From Larkinella soli (lineage in GTDB: Bacteria; Bacteroidota; Bacteroidia; Cytophagales; Spirosomataceae), in the NCBI RefSeq assembly GCF_003703975.1, contig NZ_QTJY01000002.1, positions 682,001 through 746,000 of the forward strand: a stretch of DNA of 64,000 nt, in the 5' to 3' direction. Positions 27,741 to 37,021 of the stretch are shown here, in pieces. Position numbers and translations under genes: made by a program. Every line of letters starts with the position of its first letter. Position 1 is the first letter of the stretch. The notes under the pieces were generated by a model that had not been told where the DNA came from, made no database searches, and saw only the letters and a program-made list of their open reading frames with translations.

Positions 27741-27758
27741 TTTGGGAATGTTCCCAAA
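27741..27758. promoter_or_regulatory. Putative LacI-type operator 1
   Basis: TTTGGGAATGTTCCCAAA, an 18-base palindrome apart from its central two bases. It sits 77 bases upstream of the regulator start and 230 bases upstream of SusC. Confidence 0.65.
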
Positions 27759-27760
27759 AA

Positions 27761-27778
27761 TTTGGGAACATTCCCAAA
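27761..27778. promoter_or_regulatory. Putative LacI-type operator 2
   Basis: TTTGGGAACATTCCCAAA, the exact reverse complement of operator 1, with centres 20 bases apart, so both sites face the same side of the helix. Only AA separates them. Confidence 0.65.
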
Positions 27779-27987
27779 AAAAATAAGTCAATTTTTCCTT
27801 TGCGAATTTCACTCTACCCGCTAAACTCACTTCAAATAGGCAAAAAACCGGTTTTAATATGATTTTTTATTCTTCAGGAAAAAGAAATCCAATTAAGCAC
27901 CGGGACGGAGAAAGTATCTTCTGACTTTTCTGTTTTTGTACATTTCCAATTCACTTAACCCTGAGGGTATGCTACCCACGTCTATCT

Positions 27988-30900
27988 ATGCAAGCCGTTA
28001 ACCCATTTCGGGCAGTAACCGGCCTCCTCCTGACGCTGTTACTGACACTGTCTCTTTCCTCCATCGCCCAAAGCCCGCAGGGGCTGACCGTCCGCGGGCG
28101 GGTCACCTCCGGCACGGAACCGCTTCCCGGCGTCAACGTGATTCTGAAAGGCACCCAGCAGGGCACCACCACCGACGCCGACGGCCGCTACAGCCTGAAT
28201 GTGCCGGAAGGCAACGCCACCCTGACGTTCTCCTACATCGGCTACCTGACCCAGGACGTCCGGATCGGCAGCCGTTCGACGATCGACGTCTCGCTGCAGT
28301 CCGACGACCGCTCGCTGAACGAGGTGGTCGTGGTCGGCTACGGAACGCAGCGCAAGATCGAAACCACCGGCTCCATTGCTTCCGTAAAAGCCGCCGATCT
28401 GCTCCAGACGCCGGTCGCCAACGTAGCGCAGGGCCTTCAGGCACGGGTGGCCGGAGTACAGATCACCCAGAACTCGGCCGCTCCGGGCGGCAACATCAGC
28501 GTCCGGATTCGCGGAACGAACTCGATCAACGGCACCTCCGAGCCGCTCTACGTCATCGACGGGATTCAGTACTCCAACGGGGGCGACGTCAACAGCGTCA
28601 GCCCGCTTTCGGCCATCAACCCGAACGACATCGAGTCGGTGGAGGTGCTGAAAGACGCGTCGGCCACGGCCATTTACGGGGCCCGGGCGGCCAACGGCGT
28701 GGTGCTGATTACGACCAAACGCGGCCGGTCCGGCGCCACCCGGGTAACCTACGACGGCTACTACGGCGTGCAGCAGGTGACCAAAACCATCGACATGCTG
28801 AACGCGGCCCAGTTCGCGCAGCTCGAAAACGAGATCTACAAGAACAATTACTATCCCGACCCTGCTTCGCTGGGTGAAGGCACCAACTGGCAGAAACTCA
28901 TCTTCCGCGACGCTCCCATCCAGAGCCACCAGATCAGCGTCATCGGCGGGTCGGAGAAAACGCAGCTGGCCCTGACGGGCAACTACTTCAACCAGCAGGG
29001 GATCATCATCAACTCCGGCTTCGAGCGGTATTCGCTCCGGCTGAACCTCGACCACCAGGTCAGTACATTCCTGAAGGTCGGCACCAGCCTGCTGACGGTC
29101 TATTCGGTCAACGACCGCATCCCGACCGGCTCGACGAGCATCGACGGCCCGGCCGTGTCGAGCAGCATTCTGGGCTCGGCCCTCGGCGCTCCGCCGGTGC
29201 TGGTGCCCTACCGCCAGGACGGCTCGGTGTTTCCGTTCGGGGATCAGCGCGTCGGAGCCTACCGCGAAGTATCGAACCCGCTGGGGCTGGCCCAGATCCT
29301 GAACCGCACGAACGAACGCCGGACGCTCGGCAACCTCTACGCCGATTTCAGCATCCTGAAGGGACTCACCTACCGGGCCTCGCTGAACGTCAGCCTCCAG
29401 AACACGCTGAACGATTTTTACTCTCCGCGCTCCATCATCAGCCAGGTCGATCTGGCGGCCGGGGGCGGCTCGGCCGGCAAGAACAACTCCAACTTTCTGG
29501 GCCTGCTGCACGAAAGCGTCCTGACCTACACGACGACCTTTGCCGAAAAACACTCCTTCAAGTTCACCGGTCTCTTCGCGACCCAGACCGGCAACAGCAA
29601 CGCCAACAGCATCACGGCCAGCAAGTTCCCAAACGACGCCACGCTGAACGAAGCCGTGCAGCTGGCCGCCGAGCGGAGCGTGTCGAGCAGCCGCAGCCAG
29701 GACCGCCTGGATTCGTATATGGGCCGGATCAACTACGGCTACCGGGATAAATACTTTCTGGACCTGACCGCCCGGGTTGACGGGGCCAGCAAATTCGGAG
29801 CCAACAACAAATACGGTTTCTTCCCGGCCATCTCCGGCGCCTGGCGGGCCATCGAGGAGCCGTTCCTGAAAGGCGCTACCTTCCTCAGCGACCTGAAACT
29901 GCGGGCCAGCTACGGCAGCACCGGAAATGCCGGGGCCATCGGCTCCTACCAGTCGCTGGCGCTGGTGTCGTCGGGGTCCAACTACATCTTCGACCACGTC
30001 TACAATACCGGCATCAACCCCTCGGGCATTCCGAACCCGGACCTGCGCTGGGAGCGGTCGATCCAGACCAACATCGGGCTGGACCTGGGCTTTCTCAACA
30101 ACCGCCTGAACCTGGTTATCGACCTTTATAAAAAGAAAACCAACGACCTGCTGTTCGTGAAGACGCTGCCGCTGTCGTCGGGCTACAGCACCATCACGGG
30201 CAACTTCGCTTCGCTGGAAAACCGGGGGCTGGAAGTGGCCGCCAACGCCCGCATCCTGGACGGCGCCGTCAAATGGAACGTGTCCGGGAACGCCACCATC
30301 AACCGCAACAAACTCCTGAGCCTCGACGGGCTGACCAACGAGTTTCCGCTCAACAACTACAGCGTGCTGCGGGTCGGGGAGCCGCTCGGGATCTTCCGGA
30401 CCTACGTCTTCGACGGCATCTACCAGAACGGCGACCAGATCCTGCCCGGCTCCGACAGCCGCGTGGGCGGCACGAAGGTGAAGGACATCAACGGCGACGG
30501 CCAGATTTCGGCCGCCGACCAGATCATCACCGGCAACGCCAACCCGAACCTCATCTTCGGCTTCTCGACCGACCTGCGGTATAAGAACTTCGATTTCAGC
30601 ACGTTCTTCTCCGGCGTCCGGGGCAACGACATCTACAACCTGATCCGCTACACCTTCGAGAACCCGCTCGGCCAGCGCAACCTGTACAGCGGGCTGGCCA
30701 ACCGGTGGTCGGCGACCAACCCGGGCAACGAGTACGTCAGCGGGTTTCAGGGCGGACGCCTGCCCATCTCCAACCGCTTCCTCGAAGACGGCTCGTTCCT
30801 GCGCTGCAAAAACCTCACGCTGGGCTACACGCTGCCGAAAATCAAGGGCCTGTCGAACGCCCGCATCTACGTGAGCGCCAACAACCTGTTCACGCTGACC

Positions 30901-31023
30901 AACTATTCGGGCTTCGACCCGGAGGTGAACACCTACGGCAACTCCAACACGCTGATCGGGATCGACAACCTCGTCTACCCGACGGCCAAATCGTTCCTGG
31001 GCGGTCTGCAGGTCACTTTCTAA
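27988..31023 (+). CDS. SusC/RagA-family TonB-linked outer-membrane transporter (PUL)
   Basis: 1011 residues. Signal peptide ending near SSIAQ, carboxypeptidase-regulatory-like domain (VRGRVTSGTEPLPGVNVIL), TonB box region LNEVVVVGYGTQRK, plug with VRIRGTNSING, PLYVIDGIQYSNGG and DIESVEVLKDASATAIYGA, and a barrel ending FLGGLQVTF. It is the transporter of the PUL and the first gene of its operon, divergent from the LacI-type regulator. SusD starts 14 bases after its stop. Confidence 0.96.
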   Translation: MQAVNPFRAVTGLLLTLLLTLSLSSIAQSPQGLTVRGRVTSGTEPLPGVNVILKGTQQGTTTDADGRYSLNVPEGNATLTFSYIGYLTQDVRIGSRSTIDVSLQSDDRSLNEVVVVGYGTQRKIETTGSIASVKAADLLQTPVANVAQGLQARVAGVQITQNSAAPGGNISVRIRGTNSINGTSEPLYVIDGIQYSNGGDVNSVSPLSAINPNDIESVEVLKDASATAIYGARAANGVVLITTKRGRSGATRVTYDGYYGVQQVTKTIDMLNAAQFAQLENEIYKNNYYPDPASLGEGTNWQKLIFRDAPIQSHQISVIGGSEKTQLALTGNYFNQQGIIINSGFERYSLRLNLDHQVSTFLKVGTSLLTVYSVNDRIPTGSTSIDGPAVSSSILGSALGAPPVLVPYRQDGSVFPFGDQRVGAYREVSNPLGLAQILNRTNERRTLGNLYADFSILKGLTYRASLNVSLQNTLNDFYSPRSIISQVDLAAGGGSAGKNNSNFLGLLHESVLTYTTTFAEKHSFKFTGLFATQTGNSNANSITASKFPNDATLNEAVQLAAERSVSSSRSQDRLDSYMGRINYGYRDKYFLDLTARVDGASKFGANNKYGFFPAISGAWRAIEEPFLKGATFLSDLKLRASYGSTGNAGAIGSYQSLALVSSGSNYIFDHVYNTGINPSGIPNPDLRWERSIQTNIGLDLGFLNNRLNLVIDLYKKKTNDLLFVKTLPLSSGYSTITGNFASLENRGLEVAANARILDGAVKWNVSGNATINRNKLLSLDGLTNEFPLNNYSVLRVGEPLGIFRTYVFDGIYQNGDQILPGSDSRVGGTKVKDINGDGQISAADQIITGNANPNLIFGFSTDLRYKNFDFSTFFSGVRGNDIYNLIRYTFENPLGQRNLYSGLANRWSATNPGNEYVSGFQGGRLPISNRFLEDGSFLRCKNLTLGYTLPKIKGLSNARIYVSANNLFTLTNYSGFDPEVNTYGNSNTLIGIDNLVYPTAKSFLGGLQVTF

Positions 31024-31037
31024 CCCTTTGCCAACAC

Positions 31038-32510
31038 ATGAAAAAGATACTCGTACCCCTGCTTTTCGTCGTCGGCCTGAGTTCCTGCGAGCTGGACGAA
31101 ACGCCCTATTCGTCCATCTTTACGGACAACTTCTACAAAACCGCGCAGGATGCCGAAGCGGCCATCACCTCCACCTACGGCACGCTTTCGAGCCTGTACG
31201 GCGGTCCGGCGGCCCTGATGGCGTCCGACTTCAGCGCCGACCAGATTTACCCGCGCCCGGTGGTGGCCCGCAATACCTACACCCTGTTCACCTACGACCC
31301 GGAGTATTCGGCCGCCAAAAGCTTCAGCCGCGACAACGAGTCGCCCCTTCAGATCTGGCGCAGCTACAGCGGGATCGAAAAAGCCAACTGGGTGATCGAG
31401 AAGGTGCCCGCGGTGCCGATGGACGCCAAACGGCGGGATGAGATCATCGGCGAAGCCTACTTCCTGCGGGCCTTCTACCACTGGATGCTGACCAAAAACT
31501 TCGGCGACATCGTCGTCAAGACCACCGCCAGTTCGGACCTCGAAAAAGCCACCGTCGGCAACAGCCCGCAGAAGGAGGTCTACAAACAGATTTACGCCGA
31601 TCTGGATCAGGCCGTCGCGAAGCTGCCCTCCTACTCGGCTTCGCTGGTGAAAGGCCGGGCGTCGAAGGAAGTGGCGCTGGCGCTCTACGCCAAAGCCGCC
31701 CTCTACAACGAAGACTGGGCCACGGCGCTGGAAAAGGCACAGGCCGTGATCAGCTCGGGTAAATACGGTCTGATGGCCGACGTCCGGGACGTTTACAACG
31801 TGGCGAAAGAGGATGCCGCCCGGCAGGAGAACATGTGGGCGTTCGAGTGCGAGAACTTCACGCCCGGCATGACCTCCCAGCTCGGCTCGCTCTACGGCCC
31901 CGCCAACAGCGCCGGGCCGGAATACGGCCGCTCGTCGTTCGGCTCGGCCTTCGCCTACCAGTCCTTCTTCGACTCCTTCGATCCGAAAGACAAACGGCGG
32001 CAGCTGCTCGATACGACCTACGTCAACCAGGCCGGCAAGGTGGTGCGCCAGCGCGAGATTACGCCGATTACCACCAAGGGCGTGCTGGTGAAGAAATACC
32101 AGGATGCGAACTCGGTTGGGGGGAATTATGCGGTCAACATCCCCATCTTCCGGCTGGCCGACGTCTACCTGATCGCGGCTGAAGCCGAGGCCCGCGCCAC
32201 CGGCGCCACCCCGGCGGCCTACGGTTTCATCAACGTGGTGCGGAAGCGGGCCGGCCTGGCCGACCTGACGCCGGGCCTCAGCAAGGAAGCCTTCCTCAAT
32301 GCGGTATTGCAGGAGCGGTCCTGGGAACTGTTCGCCGAAGGCGACCGCTGGTATGACCTGACCCGGACGAACACCTTCATGACGGTGGTCCCGAAGGCGG
32401 TCAACGACGTTTTCCCGACGCGGACGCCCCAGGCCAAACACCGGTATTTCCCGATTCCGCGCGACGAGATCAACGCCAACCCGCAGATCAAACAGAACCC
32501 GGGCTGGTAG
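31038..32510 (+). CDS. SusD/RagB-family lipoprotein (PUL)
   Basis: 490 residues. The ATG at 31038 gives the lipoprotein signal MKKILVPLLFVVGLSSC; the open frame runs upstream into SusC but has no meaning there. Motifs: ELDETPYSSIFTDNFYKTAQDAE at the N-terminus (read in two parts, FTDNFYKTAQDAEAAI), EAYFLRAFYHWMLTKNFGD, the RagB C-terminal domain with ERSWELFAEGDRWYDLTR and RYFPIPRDEINANP. It is the surface binding protein that delivers the glycan ligand to SusC. Confidence 0.95.
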   Translation: MKKILVPLLFVVGLSSCELDETPYSSIFTDNFYKTAQDAEAAITSTYGTLSSLYGGPAALMASDFSADQIYPRPVVARNTYTLFTYDPEYSAAKSFSRDNESPLQIWRSYSGIEKANWVIEKVPAVPMDAKRRDEIIGEAYFLRAFYHWMLTKNFGDIVVKTTASSDLEKATVGNSPQKEVYKQIYADLDQAVAKLPSYSASLVKGRASKEVALALYAKAALYNEDWATALEKAQAVISSGKYGLMADVRDVYNVAKEDAARQENMWAFECENFTPGMTSQLGSLYGPANSAGPEYGRSSFGSAFAYQSFFDSFDPKDKRRQLLDTTYVNQAGKVVRQREITPITTKGVLVKKYQDANSVGGNYAVNIPIFRLADVYLIAAEAEARATGATPAAYGFINVVRKRAGLADLTPGLSKEAFLNAVLQERSWELFAEGDRWYDLTRTNTFMTVVPKAVNDVFPTRTPQAKHRYFPIPRDEINANPQIKQNPGW

Positions 32511-32562
32511 TAGGGACTGTTTTCCGAACGCTTTAGACGAGTAAATAGGCAAACCCGGTAAA

Positions 32563-32589
32563 CGGCCCCCGGCATGGATTCGGGGGCCG
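32563..32589 (+). terminator. Hairpin between SusD and downstream PUL genes
   Basis: Nine GC-only pairs (32563-32571 and 32581-32589) with a 9-base loop and the tail GCTTTCC. It lacks a strong T tract, so it probably lowers rather than ends transcription, or protects the SusCD transcript from decay. Confidence 0.5.
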
Positions 32590-32630
32590 GCTTTCCCTGA
32601 CCCATTCCAGAAACCGGTAGTGCAAACGAC

Positions 32631-35258
32631 ATGAAAAACCGATATTTTCTCTTTTTTCTGACCCTCCTGCTGGCCCCCGCCCTGCCCGGCGCCGGCCAGT
32701 CGAACCAGCCGCTGCTGCTTCAGAACGAGCGGGTGAAACTCCGCTGGCAGCGGTCGGCCGACGGCTGGCACCTCACGCAGGTGCAGGTCCGGAAAGGTAA
32801 AGGCTGGGAATCGCTCGCCAATCCCTCGGGCGAGAACACGCTGCTGTATGCCGCCCAGAAACCGCCGACCGAGCCGGAAACTACCTTCAAAACCATCACC
32901 GGCGAGGTGTTTCCCGGACCGGCTTACAAGTATCAGACCGTCCAGTGGGCGGAAAGCACCAACCCGGTTTCGCTGAACACCGCCGGGCAGGCCCTTCACT
33001 TCTTTCCGAAAGATGCGCAGGCCGGCGGAAAAACCGGCCTGCGTTTTCAGCAGGAAACCGAAGCCGCCACCGTGCAGACCGACTGGACGCTCGACCCGAA
33101 CTTCCCGACGGACCTGATCGTCAAACAGACGCTGACGGCCCGGAAAGATGGTTTTTTCTCCTTAGCCAGCCCTTCGCTCGCCACCGTGGCGCCTGACCAA
33201 CTGGCCTGGGCGAGCGTTCCGGGGTATTTTCAGGGCAATACGCTCCAGCCGAATTTTGCGCTGGCCTACGCCTACGGTCACGGCATTCCGTCGCTGCCGG
33301 TGATTTACCGCGAACGCTGCGCCAGCACCCTCAGCCCGCTGGTCAGCACCCGCAACGGCCTGACGCTCTCGGTGATTCCGGAACCCGGCCTGGCCCGCGA
33401 CCCCTGGGCTTCGGACAAGATCACCCAGATCGACTGGAACATCGGCCTGTCGCACATGAACCGGAAGGCGCAGCTGACGCCGACGCTGTATTTTCCCGTC
33501 CTGGGCGAACCCAAATCCAGCCTGAAAGCCGGAGAAACCATTACCTATACCTTTCGCTATAGCCTGACCGACGGCGACTGGTTCCGGGCGCTGAACCACG
33601 CGGTGTATGACGTCTACCGGTTTAAGGAATCGCTGGCCCTGCGCCAGAGCCGCCAGTCGCTCACCGACCGCATCGAGAAGATGCACCACTACCTGACTGA
33701 CCCCAAGACCTCGATGTGGAATGTCGAGGAGTATCAGGGCAGGAAGATCGGGGCGCAGTCGTACCTCGGCGGGGTGGTCGGGTCGGATAAGGATGCGATG
33801 AAAAACTCGGACTACGGGGCCATGTGGATGCTGGCAACCACCACCAAAGACCCAAAGCTCACCGGCAACGTGCTGCCGTACGCCGAAAACTTCAAGCTGA
33901 CCCAGCAGCAGACCGCCGACGGCTTTTTCAAAGGGGCCGCCGTGGGGCAGTATTATCTGGCGAAATCGAAGAAATTCGTGGAGGAATGGGGCGAGGTGGT
34001 CGAACCGATCGGGCTGACCTATTACACCCTGCTCGACATCGGCAACATGCTGCTGTTCAAACCGGACGATCAGGAACTGAAGGAACGGCTGCGCCTGGGC
34101 GCGGACCGCCTGCTGAACTGGCAGAAACCGGACGGAAGCTGGGCCGTGGCCTACGACCGGCATTCGGAGAAGGAAATCTTTAAGGATGTGCAGGACGTCC
34201 GGCCCACGTTCTACGGCCTGATCGTCGCGCACCGGCTGCTGAAAGATCCGAAATACCTCGCAGCCGCCCGCAAAGGCGCCGACTGGTTCATCGAGAAAGC
34301 CGTGAAAACCGGCCGTTTCCTCGGCGTCTGCGGGGATGCCCGCTACGCGCCCGACTTCGCTACCGGCCAGTCGGCCCAGGCGCTGCTCGACCTGTTCGAC
34401 CTGACCGGCGATGCCCGGTATCGGGAAGCCGCCGTCATGGCCGCCAAAATCTACACCACTTCCATCTACACCCACCCGATCGCGAGCCGGCGGAAGAAAA
34501 CCGTGAACGGCACCGAACGGGAAGACTGGGAGATCAGCCAGACCGGCCTCAGCTTCGAACACGGCGGTATTTTCGGATCGGCCACGCGGCACGGGCCCAT
34601 CCAGCTGTGCAGCCACGCGGGCCTGTTCATCCGGATGTACGGGCTGACGAAAGAACCGCTGTTTGCCGACCTGGCCCGCGCCGGCGCCATCGGCCGCGAC
34701 GCCTTTGTGGACCCGGCCACCAGCGTAGCCTCCTACTACTGGAACGCCATGAACCGGGGCGCCGGGCCGTATCCGCACCACGCCTGGTGGCAGGTCGGCT
34801 GGATCACCGATTACCTGCTGGCCGAAGCCGAACTGCGGTCGGGCGGCAAAGTGAGCTTCCCGCGCGGGTTCGTGACGCCCAAGGTGGGGCCGCACCAGAC
34901 CTACGGCTTCGCGCCCGGAACGATCTACGGCCAGAAAGCCGACCTGATCATCCGGGAGGGCCTGCTGAAGGCCACCAGCCCCTCGATCGATTATATTCTG
35001 GCGAAAGCCGAAGGCACCGACCGGTATTACGTCACCCTGCTGAACAACCGCGCCCAGGCCACCGCCTTCCAGTTTTCGCTGGACGGAAGCCGCATCGCCG
35101 AGGGCCGCAACGCCCGGATCACCGGACTGCGCCGGCTGGATACCGGCGTGGAGATCAAAAATCCGAACGAGCCGGTGTCGCTGGAAATCCCGCCCTTCGG
35201 TATACAGGTGCTGGCCGTCACTTTTTCACCCGAAAGCGGCCGGAGTTCGCTGAAATAA
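32631..35258 (+). CDS. Large secreted six-hairpin-type protein of the PUL
   Basis: 875 residues with a signal peptide (MKNRYFLFFLTLLLAPALPGAGQ). The N-terminal 330 residues look like a beta-sandwich; the middle and C-terminal part has repeating helix pairs of an (alpha/alpha)6 barrel (residues about 340-760: LRLGADRLLNWQKPDGSWAV, LIVAHRLLKDPKYLAAARKG, SAQALLDLFDLTGDARYREA), followed by a small beta domain. This is the fold of many polysaccharide lyases and unsaturated-glycoside hydrolases, but I cannot place it in a numbered family. Acid candidates are in WNVEEYQG and QDVRPTF. It starts an operon block with the symporter 9 bases downstream. Confidence 0.6.
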   Translation: MKNRYFLFFLTLLLAPALPGAGQSNQPLLLQNERVKLRWQRSADGWHLTQVQVRKGKGWESLANPSGENTLLYAAQKPPTEPETTFKTITGEVFPGPAYKYQTVQWAESTNPVSLNTAGQALHFFPKDAQAGGKTGLRFQQETEAATVQTDWTLDPNFPTDLIVKQTLTARKDGFFSLASPSLATVAPDQLAWASVPGYFQGNTLQPNFALAYAYGHGIPSLPVIYRERCASTLSPLVSTRNGLTLSVIPEPGLARDPWASDKITQIDWNIGLSHMNRKAQLTPTLYFPVLGEPKSSLKAGETITYTFRYSLTDGDWFRALNHAVYDVYRFKESLALRQSRQSLTDRIEKMHHYLTDPKTSMWNVEEYQGRKIGAQSYLGGVVGSDKDAMKNSDYGAMWMLATTTKDPKLTGNVLPYAENFKLTQQQTADGFFKGAAVGQYYLAKSKKFVEEWGEVVEPIGLTYYTLLDIGNMLLFKPDDQELKERLRLGADRLLNWQKPDGSWAVAYDRHSEKEIFKDVQDVRPTFYGLIVAHRLLKDPKYLAAARKGADWFIEKAVKTGRFLGVCGDARYAPDFATGQSAQALLDLFDLTGDARYREAAVMAAKIYTTSIYTHPIASRRKKTVNGTEREDWEISQTGLSFEHGGIFGSATRHGPIQLCSHAGLFIRMYGLTKEPLFADLARAGAIGRDAFVDPATSVASYYWNAMNRGAGPYPHHAWWQVGWITDYLLAEAELRSGGKVSFPRGFVTPKVGPHQTYGFAPGTIYGQKADLIIREGLLKATSPSIDYILAKAEGTDRYYVTLLNNRAQATAFQFSLDGSRIAEGRNARITGLRRLDTGVEIKNPNEPVSLEIPPFGIQVLAVTFSPESGRSSLK

Positions 35259-35267
35259 CCGAAACGA

Positions 35268-36998
35268 ATGAACACCACCATCGATACCGTCGTCATCGTC
35301 GTGTTCTCGGCCTTCGTGCTGGGAATCGGGATGCTCTTTGCCCGGACGGGGCGCAACCTGAAATCGTTTTTTGCGGGCGGAGAGGCCGTTCCGTGGTTCA
35401 TCGGCGGGCTGTCGCTGTTTATGAGCTTCTTCTCTGCCGGCACCTTCGTGGCCTGGGGCTCCATCGCCTACAAATACGGGTGGGTGGCCGTCACGATCCA
35501 GTGGACGATGTGCATCGGGGCGCTGGTGACGGGCCTTTATCTGGCCCCGCGCTGGAAGGCCGCCGGGGCGTTGACGGCCGCCGAGTTCATCCGCGAGCGG
35601 CTGGGATTGCCGGTGCAGAAATCCTACATTTTCATCTTTACCCTGGTGTCGGTATTCATCAAGGGATCGGTATTGTATCCGGTGGCGAAGCTGGTCAGCG
35701 CGTCGCTGAACCTGCCGATCGTGCCCTGCACCATCGGTCTGGGCCTGTTCATGATCGCCTACACGGCGGTCGGGGGGTTATGGGCGGTGATGGTGACGGA
35801 CATTCTCCAGTTTGCGGTGCTGTCGGCCGCGGTGTTCATCCTGCTGCCGCTCTCGCTGGAACGGGTCGGCGGTTTCGAAGGCTTCGTGCAGGCCGTGCCG
35901 GATGACTTTTTCAACCTGCTCAACGGCGAATATACCTTCGGTTTCGTGCTGGCCTTCGTGCTGTACCACATCTGCTACATCGGCGGCAACTGGACGTTTG
36001 TGCAGCGGTACACAAGCGTGGAAAGCCCGAAATCGGCGCGAAAAGTGGCTTTTCTGTTCGCCGGTCTCTACCTGATCAGCCCGGTCATCTGGATGCTCCC
36101 GCCGATGATCTACAAAGCCGTCAACCCGACCCTGACCGGTCTGGATACCGAAAACGCCTACCTGATGATCTGCAAGCTGGTGCTGCCGCCGGGCCTGCTC
36201 GGTCTGATGCTGACCGGTATGTATTTCTCGACCTCGGCCAGCGCCAATACCGCCCTGAACGTGGTGTCGGCGGTGTTTACCAACGACATCTACAAGGGGC
36301 TGATCAACCCGGCCGCCACCGACCGGCAGCTGATCCGGGTGGCGCGGGGTTCGTCCTGGTTTTTCGGGCTGGGCATGATCGGCATTGCGCTGCTGGTGCC
36401 GGCCGCCGGCGGCATCGTGGAGGTGGTGCTGAGTATTTCGGCCATCTCGGGCGGGCCGCTGCTCGCCCCTCCTCTCTGGGCGCTGTTTTCCAAACGGCTC
36501 GACAGCCGCACGACGCTCTGGATCACCGGTATCGGCCTGACGGTCAACCTGTTCTTCAAGGTACTGTCGCCCTGGCTGCTGGATTTCAAGCTGACGCGCG
36601 GGGCTGAAACCGCCGTCGGCGTGGGCCTGCCGCTGCTGCTCCTGCTGGCCTGTGAGCTGTGGGCGCGCTCCCGCGGGGTGGTGGCGAAGGAATATCTGAA
36701 CTACCGGATGCTGCGGGAGCGGAAGCGGGAGGAAGCCGCCCGGGAAACCGGCTCGGAGGAGGAAGCGGTCGAGGTTCGGCGGCAGAACCGTTTCGGGCTG
36801 CGGGTCATTGCCGGGGCGCTGGTATTCACCGCCTTCATGCTCTACATTCTGAGCGTGCTCACCCCTTCCGGCGCCGGCGTCACGGCCGCCATCGCCACGA
36901 TCATCCTGGCCTCTGCCGTCATCCCGTTCCGGGCGGCCACGAAAATCCGGCTCCATGAGATTCCCCTCAAGAACACCCAAACTCAGCGAATTGCCTGA
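35268..36998 (+). CDS. Sodium:solute symporter (SSS family)
   Basis: 576 residues with about 13-14 membrane helices. SSS features include SFFAGGEAVPWFIGGLSLFMSFFSAGTF in helices 1-2 (read as FFAGGEAVPWFIGGLSLF), LTAAEFIRERLG, AYTAVGGLWAVMVTDILQF and STSASANTALNVVSAVFTNDIY. Inner-membrane importer that probably takes up the sugar released in the periplasm by the neighbouring enzymes with Na+. It is 9 bases after the six-hairpin gene and 23 bases before the GH2 gene. Confidence 0.93.
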   Translation: MNTTIDTVVIVVFSAFVLGIGMLFARTGRNLKSFFAGGEAVPWFIGGLSLFMSFFSAGTFVAWGSIAYKYGWVAVTIQWTMCIGALVTGLYLAPRWKAAGALTAAEFIRERLGLPVQKSYIFIFTLVSVFIKGSVLYPVAKLVSASLNLPIVPCTIGLGLFMIAYTAVGGLWAVMVTDILQFAVLSAAVFILLPLSLERVGGFEGFVQAVPDDFFNLLNGEYTFGFVLAFVLYHICYIGGNWTFVQRYTSVESPKSARKVAFLFAGLYLISPVIWMLPPMIYKAVNPTLTGLDTENAYLMICKLVLPPGLLGLMLTGMYFSTSASANTALNVVSAVFTNDIYKGLINPAATDRQLIRVARGSSWFFGLGMIGIALLVPAAGGIVEVVLSISAISGGPLLAPPLWALFSKRLDSRTTLWITGIGLTVNLFFKVLSPWLLDFKLTRGAETAVGVGLPLLLLLACELWARSRGVVAKEYLNYRMLRERKREEAARETGSEEEAVEVRRQNRFGLRVIAGALVFTAFMLYILSVLTPSGAGVTAAIATIILASAVIPFRAATKIRLHEIPLKNTQTQRIA

Positions 36999-37021
36999 AC
37001 GCCTTTCGACAACCATAGCTT

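Larger units (their letters stand above)
27665..27987. other. Divergent control region of the PUL, 323 bases
   Basis: Holds the LacI-gene promoter (27701-27708), the twin operators (27741-27778) and an AT-rich leader to the SusC start. A TACATTTC near 27938-27946 is a possible -7 element for SusC but is one base off and has no clear -33. Confidence 0.55.
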
